Assembly: GCF_004765795.1 (NCBI RefSeq)
Contig: NZ_SBIV01000004.1
Span: forward strand, 62,001 to 126,000
Source of the DNA: Halorussus marinus
Lineage (GTDB): Archaea; Halobacteriota; Halobacteria; Halobacteriales; Haladaptataceae
DNA: 64,000 bases
Direction: 5' to 3'
In this document: positions 32,274 to 41,036 of the stretch, one piece after another
Numbering within the stretch: the stretch's first letter is position 1
How the letters are laid out: each line of letters begins with the position of its first letter
The notes under the pieces: generated by a model
The model's database searches: none
Seen by the model: the letters and a program-made list of their open reading frames with translations, nothing else
What the model was told of the DNA's origin: nothing
Translations under genes and position numbers: made by a program

Positions 32274-32734
32274 GCGAGACCGAGCGCACCTTCGTGATGG
32301 TCAAGCCCGACGGCGTCCAGCGCGGCCTGATCGGCGAGATCGTCTCGCGCTTCGAGGACCGCGGCCTGAAGCTCGTCGCCGGGAAGTTCATGCAGATCGA
32401 CGAGGAGATGGCCCACGAACACTACGGCGAACACGAGGGCAAGCCCTTCTTCGAGGGGCTCGTCGACTTCATCACGTCCGGCCCCGTCTTCGCCATGGTA
32501 TGGGAGGGCCAGGACGCGACCCGACAGGTCCGCACCATGATGGGCGAGACCGACCCCGCCGAGTCCGCCCCCGGCACGATCCGGGGCGACTTCGGGCTCG
32601 ACCTCGGTCGGAACGTCATCCACGGCTCGGACCACGAGGACCCGGGCGCCAACGAGCGCGAGATCGAGCTGTTCTTCGACGACGACGAACTGGTCGACTA
32701 CGAGCGCGTCGACGAGACGTGGCTCTACGAGTAG
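32270..32734 (+). CDS. ndk: Nucleoside diphosphate kinase
   Basis: A 154-residue NDPK. It has [18 protein letters not shown], the catalytic His in [20 protein letters not shown] (N-x-x-H-G-S-D), and [21 protein letters not shown]. It moves the gamma-phosphate between NTPs and NDPs. The insert that lengthens the haloarchaeal form relative to E. coli is small. It ends the ribosomal operon by ATGA overlap with L24e. Confidence 0.97.
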   Translation: MSETERTFVMVKPDGVQRGLIGEIVSRFEDRGLKLVAGKFMQIDEEMAHEHYGEHEGKPFFEGLVDFITSGPVFAMVWEGQDATRQVRTMMGETDPAESAPGTIRGDFGLDLGRNVIHGSDHEDPGANEREIELFFDDDELVDYERVDETWLYE

Positions 32735-32812
32735 CGTAGCGTTCGGTTCTCCGATTTCGTTTTTCGCGGCCGCCGACTTCGACACCGACAGGACACCCGC
32801 CGAGGCGACGTC

Positions 32813-33107
32813 TCAGCCCTCGAACGGGCGCTCGTCGACCCGGACGCTGTCGACGATGACGTCGCCGTCGGGGCGCTCGACGTCGGGCAGTTCGTCGGCC
32901 CGGACCGCGAGCCGGCGCGAGCAGTCGACGCTGACGATCCGGCGGTCGCGCCGGGGCCCAACCAGCGGGCGCTCGGCCTCGACTTCGGCCTCGTACACCC
33001 GGAAGGGGTAGGCGATCGCGCCGCCCCTCCCAGACGTAGTAGGCGATCAGCACGACGAAGAAGACGGCGTACGGTCCGACGACGCCGAGTCAATCGAGCG
33101 TTCCCAT
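32813..33107 (-). pseudogene. Broken small membrane-anchored gene (in-frame stop plus one-base frameshift)
   Basis: From ATG 33107 the frame reads MGTLD, then TGA at 33092-33090, then LGVVGPYAVFFVVLIAYYVWEG, a clear transmembrane segment. The frame is then lost at a run of G (plus-strand cccc at 33024-33027); removing one G would join it to GGAIAYPFRVYEAEVEAERPL...RRIVSVDCSRRLAVRADELPDVERPDGDVIVDSV up to the stop at 32813. The TGA sits where TGG (Trp) would give DWLGVVGPY. So two lesions separate a former small protein with one TM helix and an acidic beta domain. A GTG at 32998 could still express the soluble C-terminal 61 residues. Sequencing error at the G run is an alternative for the frameshift but does not remove the TGA. 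Confidence 0.6.
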
Positions 33108-33242
33108 TGCGGTCATTACCGGTGAAAACGTGGTCGGACGTCGTATGTTTCTGTTTCGGTCCGGTCGAACGAACCCGAGGGCGCGGGGTCGAGCCGTCGC
33201 GGTGGACGATTCAACATGGAACAACCCACGCGCGGTGGAACA

Positions 33243-33252
33243 GACGTTTTAT
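33243..33252 (+). promoter_or_regulatory. TATA box of the penicillin-acylase gene
   Basis: gacgttttat lies about 27 nt before the ATG at 33275, supporting that start and a leaderless mRNA. Confidence 0.55.
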
Positions 33253-33274
33253 GCGCAGTGTGCGAGATGTTCGT

Positions 33275-35650
33275 ATGGACACCAATACCACGCGGCGAGC
33301 GCTACTGGCCGCCGTCGTCGGGGGCGCGGCCGCCGCCGGGTCGCTGGCGCCCGTGCGGGGGTATCTCGACCGGTTCGCGCCGTTCACCGGCCGGGCGTGG
33401 GGCGACGCGACCGACCCGACTGACCGACGCGTCGAGAGCCCTTACGGGGCGGCCGACGTCCGGTACGACGAGTACGGCACCCCGCACGTCTCGGCCGACC
33501 GAGAGCGTGCGCTGTACTTTGCGGTCGGCTACGTGCAGGCCGCCGACCGGCTCTTTCAGATGGACCTCCAGCGGCGGGTGATGACCGGTCGGCTCTCGGA
33601 GGTGGTGGGCGAGGCCACCGTCGACTCCGACGAGTTCCACGTCCGGATGGACTTCGCCGGCGGCGCGGAGGCGAACCTCGAACTGCTGGAGGGCACCGAG
33701 ACGGGCCGGGCCGTCGAGGCGTACGCGGAGGGGGTGAACGCCCACATCGAACGCGAGTCGCTCCCCGTCGAGTTCGGACTGCTCGACTACGAGCCCGATC
33801 CGTGGTCGCCCGCCGACACGATGCTCATGGAGTCTCAGATCGCCTGGTCGCTGACCGGGAGCTTCCGGACGCTCGAACGCGAACTGATCGCGTCCGAGCT
33901 GGGCCCCGAGGCGGTCGCGGAGCTGTATCCCGCCCGCCTCGACCACGACGCGCCCATCATCCGCGACGGTACCGGGGGCGACCGCCTCGCGGGCCGACCC
34001 GTCGAGCCGCGGGGAGAGTTCGCGGACGCCGACCTCCTCCGGTGGCTCTCGTCGTTCGAGAGCCCCCGGGGCGTGGGGTCGAACAGCTGGGTCGTCTCGG
34101 GCGAGTTCACCGCGAGCGGTCGGCCGCTGGTCGCCAACGACCCCCACCTCGCGCTCTCGGCGCCGCCGGTGTGGTACGAGATGGACCTCCGGACCGACGA
34201 CCTCGACGTCCGCGGGGTCACCTTCCCGGGTGTCCCGTTCGTCGTCATCGGCGAGAACGACGCCGGCGCGTGGGGGTTCACCAACTCCGGCGCCGACGTG
34301 ATCGACTTCTACACCTACGAGACCGACGACGCGGGCGAGCGCTACCGGTATCGGGGCGAGTGGCGCGAGTTCGAGACCGACGAGCAGACCATCCGAGTCG
34401 CCGACGGCCCGGACCGGACGGTCACGGTTCGGAAGACGGTCCACGGCCCGGTAATCGAACGCGAGGGCCGAGAAGTGGGGGTCGCGTGGACCGGCCACAC
34501 CGCGACCGCCACCTCGCGGGCGATCCGAGGATACAACCGGTCGGACGGGATCGAGGAGTTCCTCGCGGCCACCCGTCGGATGGACCTGCCGACCCAGAAC
34601 GTGGTCTACGCCGACCGCGAGGGCAACAGCCTCTACTACGTCACCGGCCGGATCCCGCGCCGGACCATCGACGGCGAGCAAGTCCGGGGCACTCGCGTGT
34701 TCGACGGGTCGGCCGGGGAGGCCGAGTGGGAGGGGTTCGAGCCGTTCGGCGTCTCCTCGTGGGAAGGGTTCGTCCCGTTCGAGGAAAAGCCCCACGTCGT
34801 CGATCCCGACTACCTCGGCACCGCCAACCAGCGCATCGCCGACGACCCGGACCACTACATCGGCGAGGCGTACAGCAGTCCGTACCGGGGCCAGCGCCTC
34901 TACGAACTGCTCGACCGGCGGGCCGCGAGCGACGAGCCGATGGACGCCGAGTTCATGCGCCGGATCCAACGCGACACCTACTCGAAGCGGGCCGAACAGG
35001 TGGTCGGCGACCTCGTCGCGGCCGTCGAGGGCCGCGAGGGGCTCGAAGCCCCGGTCGGGACGCTCCGGGACTGGGACTGCCGGATGGACCGCGATTCGCG
35101 GGGCGCGCTCGTGTTCTCGCGGTGGTTCGACCGCTTCCGCGAGGAGGCGTTCGCCGACGCGTTCGAACGGGCGGGTCTCGGCGAGCGCTACTACCCGAAC
35201 GACTGGGTGCTTGCGACCCTCCCGGCCGACAGCCGGTGGTTCGGCGAGGGCGGCCGCGAGGCGGCGATGGTCCGGGCACTCCGGGCCGCCGTCGCCGACC
35301 TCGACGACGGGGCGACCTACGGCGACCACAACACCACCGCCGCGATCACCCACCCGTTCGACCAGTCGTTCCTGAACTACCCCGCCTACGCCACCGACGG
35401 GTCGGCGTACACGCTGAACAACTTCCGAGCCGAGTCGGCGGTCGGGAGTAGCTGGCGGATGGTCTGTCCGATAGCGAGGGACGCCGAGTCGGTGTGTATC
35501 CTCCCGGGCGGCAACTCGGGCGACTACTTCTCCGAGCACTACGACGACCAGCTCCGGCTGTGGGCCGACGGCGAGTACAAACCGATGGGCCGGGACCCCG
35601 GCGGCGAGGTCGACGTCCGGTTCGACCCGAGCGAGGGGGAGAACCGATGA
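33275..35650 (+). CDS. Penicillin acylase family protein (Ntn hydrolase)
   Basis: A 791-residue member of the penicillin amidase family. A Tat-like signal (NTTRRALLAAVVGGAAAAGSLAP) opens it. The alpha-chain region has SPYGAADVRYDEYGTPHVSA and YVQAADRLFQMDL. The beta chain starts at Ser269 in GVGSNSWVVSGEF, the nucleophile that is freed by autocleavage at the Gly-Ser bond. ANDPHLALS and GVTFPGVPFVVIG belong to the beta-chain active site. It probably hydrolyses N-acyl amides, such as acyl-homoserine lactone-like or aculeacin-like compounds; the true substrate is unknown. ATG 33275 is chosen from the TATA spacing; ATG 33251 is an alternative. A small membrane gene overlaps its stop. Confidence 0.9.
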   Translation: MDTNTTRRALLAAVVGGAAAAGSLAPVRGYLDRFAPFTGRAWGDATDPTDRRVESPYGAADVRYDEYGTPHVSADRERALYFAVGYVQAADRLFQMDLQRRVMTGRLSEVVGEATVDSDEFHVRMDFAGGAEANLELLEGTETGRAVEAYAEGVNAHIERESLPVEFGLLDYEPDPWSPADTMLMESQIAWSLTGSFRTLERELIASELGPEAVAELYPARLDHDAPIIRDGTGGDRLAGRPVEPRGEFADADLLRWLSSFESPRGVGSNSWVVSGEFTASGRPLVANDPHLALSAPPVWYEMDLRTDDLDVRGVTFPGVPFVVIGENDAGAWGFTNSGADVIDFYTYETDDAGERYRYRGEWREFETDEQTIRVADGPDRTVTVRKTVHGPVIEREGREVGVAWTGHTATATSRAIRGYNRSDGIEEFLAATRRMDLPTQNVVYADREGNSLYYVTGRIPRRTIDGEQVRGTRVFDGSAGEAEWEGFEPFGVSSWEGFVPFEEKPHVVDPDYLGTANQRIADDPDHYIGEAYSSPYRGQRLYELLDRRAASDEPMDAEFMRRIQRDTYSKRAEQVVGDLVAAVEGREGLEAPVGTLRDWDCRMDRDSRGALVFSRWFDRFREEAFADAFERAGLGERYYPNDWVLATLPADSRWFGEGGREAAMVRALRAAVADLDDGATYGDHNTTAAITHPFDQSFLNYPAYATDGSAYTLNNFRAESAVGSSWRMVCPIARDAESVCILPGGNSGDYFSEHYDDQLRLWADGEYKPMGRDPGGEVDVRFDPSEGENR

Positions 35651-35988
35651 GCGTGGCCCGCGCGTGGTTGACCGAGATCCGGACGAACCGCCGCGAGCGG
35701 TGGTTCGCGCTGGCGGCGGCCGCGGTCATCGCGGTCGGCGCGGCCCAGATCCACTGGTACGGCTTTCTCGTCGGGGGCGCGCTCGTCGGGGCGGTCTCGA
35801 AGACCCTCTCGCGGGCGGTGGCCGCCGGGCTCGGCGTCGGGCTCCTCTCGTGGGGCGTCTTCGCGGCGACGGTGGCCGCCAACGGCGCGTTCTCTCAGTA
35901 CGCGGCGACCGGGCAGGCGTTCGGGCTCAGCGTCGCGATCCCGGTGGTCGCGGCCGGCATCGGATCGCTGGTCCGAGGAGTGGTCTGA
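35647..35988 (+). CDS. Small integral membrane protein coupled to the penicillin-acylase gene
   Basis: A 113-residue membrane protein with about four hydrophobic segments (WFALAAAAVIAVGAAQI, FLVGGALVGAV, AVAAGLGVGLLSWGVFAATVAA, GLSVAIPVVAAGIGSLV). It starts by ATGA overlap with the acylase stop, so it is translated with it. No family is recognised. A role in secreting or anchoring the acylase is possible but only from its position. Confidence 0.7.
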   Translation: MSVARAWLTEIRTNRRERWFALAAAAVIAVGAAQIHWYGFLVGGALVGAVSKTLSRAVAAGLGVGLLSWGVFAATVAANGAFSQYAATGQAFGLSVAIPVVAAGIGSLVRGVV

Positions 35989-36133
35989 GCGGGTCACTGG
36001 TCGGGGAAGCCCTCCGTAGGTTCAAGTGCGAAACCGGCACCAAGACTGGTCGTGCTCTGAGTCCGGCCGGGGCGTCCCAGCCGGAGCGCGGCGCGCGAGG
36101 GCCCGGACCTCGCGAGCGCGCCGCCTGTCGGCC

Positions 36134-37195
36134 CTAATCGTCGGCGGTCACGGCCGACCGCTCGACGTCAATCTCGCCGGCGTCGAGCTCTCGCTCGACC
36201 TCGCGGGCGGCCAGAACCAGATTCTCCATCTTCTCGTAGGCCACCTCCCGCGGCAGGAGCTTCAGCCCGCAGTCGGGGCTGACGGTGAGCTGTTCGGCCG
36301 GGACGACTTCGAGGCCCTTCTGGATGTTAGCCTTGATCTCGGGCACCGTCTCGACGTCCGCGACGTGGGCGTCGACGACGCCGAGCGCGAGGTCCGCGGT
36401 GAACTCGGGGTCTTTGAACACGTCGAGCTGTTCGTAGTCGCCGTTCGCGAGTTCGAGGTCGAACTCGTCGACCGGGAACTCGAGGATCTCGGGGTAGATT
36501 CGGGAGTAGTCGCCGTAACAGACGTGGAGCCCGATGCGCACGTCGTCGGGGATGCCCGCCGCGATGCGCTCTAAGCACTCGCCGACGATGGCGTGGTCGC
36601 CGGGGGTGGTCGCGAGCGCGGGCTCGTCGATCTGGACGTACCGGGCACCCGCCTCGACGAGCTTCTCGACTTCCGTGTTGACCAGATCCGCGAGGTCGTG
36701 GGCGAGCGACTCGGTGTCGTCGTAGGCCTCGTTGAAGCTCCAGTTCGCCAGCGTGTACGGCCCCGTGATCGGGACCTTGACGGGGCGGTCGGTGACGCCG
36801 GCGGTGAACTCGTACTCGTCGACCAGCCACGTCTCGTCGTACTCGACGTCCGAGACGACCGACGGCTTGTCGAAGGTGTTGTGGCCCCACACCTTGACCG
36901 GCCCGTTGAACTCGTAGCCGTCGATGCGGTGGGCGAAGTACTCCACCATCTCGTTGCGCCGCATCTCGCCGTCGACCACGGCGTCGAGGCCCGCTCGGAC
37001 GTGCTCGTCGGTGATGAGCCGCGAGGCGTCGTCTTTGGCCTCCTGCCACGCCGCCTCGTCGAAGTCAGCCGACTCGTCCTCGTAGAGGTCGCGGGCGCGG
37101 TCGACCCACTTGGGCTTGGGGTACGAGCCGACGACGGTCGTCAGCAGGAAGTGGTCGTTCGGGTGGTCGTCGTGCCGGAACTGCTCGCGGGTCAT
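36134..37195 (-). CDS. metE: Cobalamin-independent methionine synthase, catalytic (zinc) barrel
   Basis: A 353-residue MetE C-terminal-type barrel. It keeps all zinc ligands with the same spacings as E. coli MetE: H224 and C226 (IGLHVCYG), E248 (FDLELAN), C309 (SPDCGLKLLPR). VPITGPYTLANWSF and YVQIDEPALA are the homocysteine and zinc-helper segments. It transfers a methyl group to homocysteine to make methionine; in archaea the donor may be methylcobalamin or a methyl-pterin. It lies directly after a paralogue with no zinc ligands, overlapping it by 4 nt, so the pair looks like a split MetE. Confidence 0.9.
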   Translation of the reverse strand: MTREQFRHDDHPNDHFLLTTVVGSYPKPKWVDRARDLYEDESADFDEAAWQEAKDDASRLITDEHVRAGLDAVVDGEMRRNEMVEYFAHRIDGYEFNGPVKVWGHNTFDKPSVVSDVEYDETWLVDEYEFTAGVTDRPVKVPITGPYTLANWSFNEAYDDTESLAHDLADLVNTEVEKLVEAGARYVQIDEPALATTPGDHAIVGECLERIAAGIPDDVRIGLHVCYGDYSRIYPEILEFPVDEFDLELANGDYEQLDVFKDPEFTADLALGVVDAHVADVETVPEIKANIQKGLEVVPAEQLTVSPDCGLKLLPREVAYEKMENLVLAAREVERELDAGEIDVERSAVTADD

Positions 37196-38199
37196 GCTTT
37201 CACCTCCGCGACCTCGGTCGCCTCGCCGAGCGCGGCGAGTTTCTCCCGGAACGTCGAGTACGGCAGGTAGAACAGTTCGGTGTTGGTCGTCAGGTAGATC
37301 GTCTCGAAGTCGGCGGCGGGCGTGTTCGATTCGAGCCAGTCGGCCCGCTCGGCGATCTGTTCGGCGTCCTCTACGAGCGTGTTCTGGCCGTCGACGAACC
37401 CGGCCGCGATCGAGTCTTTCGTGCCGTACTCGTTGATGTTGTAGAGGTTGTCCTCGTGGTTCGCGACGAAATCGTATCCCACGGCGTCGAACTCGGCGTC
37501 GAGGAGGTGGGCGTGTACCTTCTCCTCCAGTGCGCCCCAGTAGGTGTGGACGATCACGTCGGTGCCGTCGGGCGCCGCGGTCGTCACCGCGTCGATGGCG
37601 GCGCTCGCGCGCTCGCTTTCCTCGTCGCTCGGCGGGTTCTCGACCAGCGAGGGTTCGAGGACGAACAGGGTCTCGATCTCGGGGAACGCCGCGACCTCGC
37701 TGGCGAGGAACTCGCCGACGGCCGCGAGGAACTCGGCGTCGTCGCCGTAGTGTTCGTCGGTCGCGAGGTCCGCCAGCGAGTACGGGCCGGGGACGACCGC
37801 CTGCAGTGAGTCGGCGTCGGCGAACGCGGTCGCGGCCTCCAGTTCGGCCGCGATGTCGCCGTCGAAGCCGAGTTCACCGGCGACCGCCGGGTCCCGATAG
37901 AAGTTGTTGTTGTCGTAGTACCGCACGATGCCCCGGGTCTCGACGTTGTCGTGGACCGCCAGCGGGTGGGCGAGCATGTCGTCCCACCGGAGTTGCCCCT
38001 CGACGATCCGATCGAGGCCCGCGTCTCGCTGGTGGTCGATCACTTCCTCGCGAGCACGCTCGTACACCGCGGTCACGTCTTCGCCCTCGTCGCCGTCGAC
38101 GAGGTCGTGTTTCTGGTGGCCCTTCAGGTCGGCGAGGTCGTCTTTCGCCCAGTCGGGAAGCGGATACACTCCCGGTGTCGTAGCGACGCGCTCTGTCAT
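37192..38199 (-). CDS. MetE-like barrel lacking zinc ligands (N-terminal-type partner)
   Basis: A 335-residue homologue of the next gene. It has the family fold markers VYPLPDWAKDDL, VPGPYSLADLATD and LFVLEPSLVENPP, but the zinc cysteines are gone: H218 is followed by T-Y-W in place of H-x-C-Y-G, and the loop corresponding to SPDCGL reads TTNTELF. It therefore should not bind catalytic zinc and may act like the N-terminal barrel of canonical MetE, which lost the zinc site after duplication. It is the first gene of the pair. A leaderless promoter (TATA, see separate entry) lies 30 nt upstream. Confidence 0.85.
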   Translation of the reverse strand: MTERVATTPGVYPLPDWAKDDLADLKGHQKHDLVDGDEGEDVTAVYERAREEVIDHQRDAGLDRIVEGQLRWDDMLAHPLAVHDNVETRGIVRYYDNNNFYRDPAVAGELGFDGDIAAELEAATAFADADSLQAVVPGPYSLADLATDEHYGDDAEFLAAVGEFLASEVAAFPEIETLFVLEPSLVENPPSDEESERASAAIDAVTTAAPDGTDVIVHTYWGALEEKVHAHLLDAEFDAVGYDFVANHEDNLYNINEYGTKDSIAAGFVDGQNTLVEDAEQIAERADWLESNTPAADFETIYLTTNTELFYLPYSTFREKLAALGEATEVAEVKA

Positions 38200-38226
38200 A
38201 CTACCCCGTCCTACGGAATGCCGACG

Positions 38227-38239
38227 CTTAATATTTTCT
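38227..38239 (-). promoter_or_regulatory. TATA box of the MetE pair
   Basis: The minus strand reads agaaaatattaag about 30 nt upstream of the ATG at 38199, indicating a leaderless transcript for both genes. Confidence 0.6.
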
Positions 38240-38305
38240 ACTTCGGAAATAACCGAGGTTCATAGGCATACGGTACCTATTCGCAACCGACCCGGGGCGA
38301 GCGGC

Positions 38306-38881
38306 TCACCGCACGAGCTTCAGCGCGGTCAGCGTCTCGAAGGGGAACGAGTCGTCCCGGAGCGCGGCCGCCGAGAACCCCTCCTCGGCCGCGAGTTCGA
38401 CGACCTCGTCGACGCCCGCGAGACTGCTGACCAGCACGTAGACCGCGCCGCCGGGCGCGAGCACGCGCCCGACCGAAGCCACGAACGGTTCGACCACGTC
38501 GAGGCCGTCTTCGCCGCCCGACAGCGCGACTTCCATCCAGTCGTCGCGCTCGTCGGCCGGATCGGTCGGGAGGTACGGCGGATTGAACACCACCGCGTCG
38601 AACGCCTCCTCGCGGAACGGCCCGACGAGGTCCGCGCGGACCGCCTCGACGCCCCGATCGCGAGCCTGCGCGCAGGCGTGGGGGTTCAGGTCCGAACCGA
38701 CGACCCGGGCGCCGGTCTCGGCCGCGATCCGGGCCGCGACGTATCCCGAGCCGGTGCCGACCTCCAGCGCGAGCGACGGCGAGTCGAGGTCCGCGATCGC
38801 GGCGTCGGCGAGCAGCCGGGAGTCCTCGGCCGGCTGGTAGACCTCGGTCTCGACGTCCCGGCGGTCGGCGAGGTCGGTCAC
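38306..38881 (-). CDS. HemK2/Mtq2-like release-factor glutamine methyltransferase
   Basis: A 191-residue class I methyltransferase: SAM site ALEVGTGSGYVAA, acidic loop VVGSDLNPHACAQA, and the catalytic NPPY in VVFNPPYLPTDP. NPPY marks enzymes that methylate the amide of Gln (or Asn). The archaeal member next to ksgA is thought to act on the GGQ of aRF1. It lies at the end of the L21e-rpoF-DUF655-ksgA-mscS block and starts by 4-nt overlap with mscS. Confidence 0.87.
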   Translation of the reverse strand: MTDLADRRDVETEVYQPAEDSRLLADAAIADLDSPSLALEVGTGSGYVAARIAAETGARVVGSDLNPHACAQARDRGVEAVRADLVGPFREEAFDAVVFNPPYLPTDPADERDDWMEVALSGGEDGLDVVEPFVASVGRVLAPGGAVYVLVSSLAGVDEVVELAAEEGFSAAALRDDSFPFETLTALKLVR

Positions 38882-40056
38882 TCCGGGCTCACCCCGTCGG
38901 CGTTCCCACCGGGGTCGTCGCCCCCGCCGTCGGGCGCCGCCTCGGCCACGGCGGCCGACTCACCCGCGACCCGGAACCCGCCCGACTCCTGGCGGCCGGT
39001 GAGTTCGCGCTGGGGGAACGGGATCTTGACGCCCTCGCGATCGAAGGCCGCCTTGACCGACTTGACGACGGCGGTGCGGGCGCGCCACCGCCGTCGAGAG
39101 CTCGGCTTGTCGATCCAGAACCGGAGCCCCAGAACGACCGCGGAGTCGCCGAACCGCTGGACGACGACCTGCGGGGTCGGCACCGACAGGATCTCGTCGA
39201 GTCCCTTCATGGCGTCGGTGGCGAGGGCCGTCGCTCGCTCGACGTCGGCCTCGTAGTCGATCCCCACCTCGACCTCGATCCGGAGCCGGCCCTTCCGGCT
39301 CTTGTTGATGATCTTCTCGCCGCTCACGATGTCGTTAGGGATCATCACGTACTCGCCGCTGAACGTCTGGATCCGGGTGTTGACGATGGAGATGTCGGTC
39401 ACGATCCCCTCCTCCTCGGCGACCTCGACCCAGTCGCCGATCTCGAACGGCCGCGAGAACATCAACACGAACCCCGCGAGCAGCGACCCCAGCGTCTGTC
39501 TCGCCGCCATGCCCACGATGATACCGAGGAACCCCGCCCCGACCAGCAGGCCGCTGAGGTCGACGTTCCAGACCGTGCCGATGATGATCGAGCCCGCGCT
39601 GAGATACACCGTCAACTGCGCGACCCTGAACACGATCTCGCTCTGGTGTTCGGTGATGGTGTCGTGACCGTCGGTGAACCGGTCGATCGCCCGACCGATG
39701 ACGCCGCTTGCGACGTATGCGCCCGCCGCCACCGCCAGCGCGACCAGGATCCGCGCGCCGGTGCCGACGAAGTCGCTGACCTGCGTGAGCACCGTCGCGG
39801 CGTCGGTCGCGAGCCCCCACAGCACCAACAGCGCGACCGCCGATCCGAAGACGATGGCCGCGATGGTCACTGTCAGGGCGACGTCGGCGACCCGATTGTG
39901 AAACCGGTCGTGGAGCCTCGGGCGGAGATACCGCGCCGAGAACACCGCGGTCGCGACGCTGAGCACGATGAGTGCGCTCACCGCGAGGCGGAGTTGGGCC
40001 GTGTCGAACTGCCGGAGCTGGTCGGCGATCGCGACCAGATCGACGGCGCCGCTCAC
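38878..40056 (-). CDS. mscS: Mechanosensitive ion channel, MscS family
   Basis: A 392-residue membrane protein with about five TM segments (AVSALIVLSVATAVFSA, VALTVTIAAIVFGSAVALLVLWG, ILVALAVAAGAYVASGVIG and two more) and the MscS pore and beta-domain signature: VGMAARQTLGSLLAGFVLMFSRPFEIGDWV, then TDISIVNTRIQTFSGEYVMIPND. It releases solutes on hypo-osmotic shock. It overlaps ksgA and hemK2 by 4 nt, so it is co-expressed with translation genes. The Gly/Ala pattern of TM3 matches the family. Confidence 0.92.
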   Translation of the reverse strand: MSGAVDLVAIADQLRQFDTAQLRLAVSALIVLSVATAVFSARYLRPRLHDRFHNRVADVALTVTIAAIVFGSAVALLVLWGLATDAATVLTQVSDFVGTGARILVALAVAAGAYVASGVIGRAIDRFTDGHDTITEHQSEIVFRVAQLTVYLSAGSIIIGTVWNVDLSGLLVGAGFLGIIVGMAARQTLGSLLAGFVLMFSRPFEIGDWVEVAEEEGIVTDISIVNTRIQTFSGEYVMIPNDIVSGEKIINKSRKGRLRIEVEVGIDYEADVERATALATDAMKGLDEILSVPTPQVVVQRFGDSAVVLGLRFWIDKPSSRRRWRARTAVVKSVKAAFDREGVKIPFPQRELTGRQESGGFRVAGESAAVAEAAPDGGGDDPGGNADGVSPE

Positions 40057-40976
40057 ATCGAGTCACCCCTGCCGTGCTCGTCGGCGGCGCGGGCCATCGC
40101 GGCGAACGTCGCGGGCGCCACCGTACCCGCCCGCTTGCCGAGCACCGAGGGGTCGAGGTCGGTCGCGCCGTCGGCGATGGCGTCGACCACCGCGTCGGCG
40201 TCGTCGAGCCCCGAGATGTGGGCGGTGTTCCGGATCGCGTTCCGGAGGGTCTTGCGGCGCTGGGTGAACACCGCCTTCACGAACCCGAGGAAGAACGCCT
40301 CGTCGTCGACCGCGTAGTCGGGCTCGCGGGGCGTCGTCCGCACGACCGCGCTCTCGACGTCCGGCGGCGGGGAGAACGCCTCTTTCGGGACGGGCTCGAC
40401 GACCTCGACGTCGGCGTAGTGCTGGGCCGAGACCGAGAGCCGGCCGTAGTCGTCGGTGCCCGGGTCGGCGGCCATCCGCTCGGCGAACTCCCGCTGGAAC
40501 ATCAACACGAGCGGTCGCCCGCGGGGGAGCAGTCGGAACGCGATCTCGCTGGAGACGCCGTACGGGAGGTTCGAGACGGAGGCGGTGAACTCGGGGAGTT
40601 CGACGTCGAGCGCATCGCCCGCCACGACGTCGAGCCGGTCGGCCGCGATCTCGTCGGCGAACTCCTCGCGGAGGAACGCCGCGAGGTCCGGATCGCGCTC
40701 GATCGCGGTCACCCTGTCGGCGACCGCGAGCAGTCGGTCGGTCAACGCGCCCGTCCCCGGCCCGATTTCGAGGACGTGCGACAGGTCGACCCCGTCTGAG
40801 GACTCGGACGCTCGATCGTCGGAGCCGCGTCGGGCCCCGCTCACCGCGTACTCGGGGAGCCGATCGAGCACCCGGTCGTCGACGAGGAAGTGCTGGTCGC
40901 GGTCCGGGTTCCCGCGGACGCCCGCCCGACGGAGCAGGGCGTCCGGGTCTCTGGGCTCGGAATCCGAGATAGTCAT
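40053..40976 (-). CDS. ksgA: 16S rRNA dimethyladenosine transferase (KsgA/Dim1)
   Basis: A 307-residue enzyme. It has NPDRDQHFLVDDRVLDRL, the SAM site LEIGPGTGALTDRLL, ERDPDLAAFL and the catalytic motif SNLPYGVSSEIAFRLL. It dimethylates two adjacent adenines near the 3' end of 16S rRNA. ATG 40976 is preferred over an upstream frame. It follows DUF655 on the same strand, an arrangement common in archaea. Confidence 0.94.
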   Translation of the reverse strand: MTISDSEPRDPDALLRRAGVRGNPDRDQHFLVDDRVLDRLPEYAVSGARRGSDDRASESSDGVDLSHVLEIGPGTGALTDRLLAVADRVTAIERDPDLAAFLREEFADEIAADRLDVVAGDALDVELPEFTASVSNLPYGVSSEIAFRLLPRGRPLVLMFQREFAERMAADPGTDDYGRLSVSAQHYADVEVVEPVPKEAFSPPPDVESAVVRTTPREPDYAVDDEAFFLGFVKAVFTQRRKTLRNAIRNTAHISGLDDADAVVDAIADGATDLDPSVLGKRAGTVAPATFAAMARAADEHGRGDSM

Positions 40977-41036
40977 TACGACCGGGTAGATACCGGAAAA
41001 GGGTAAACCCACCGAGTCGCCACCGGCCCGGCGGCG

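Noticed and set aside
36000-36130. Possible tRNA or tRNA fragment in the gap after the acylase-coupled gene
   Set aside because: A ggttcaag string looks like a T-loop, but the flanking bases do not pair as a T-stem and no acceptor stem or anticodon arm can be built.
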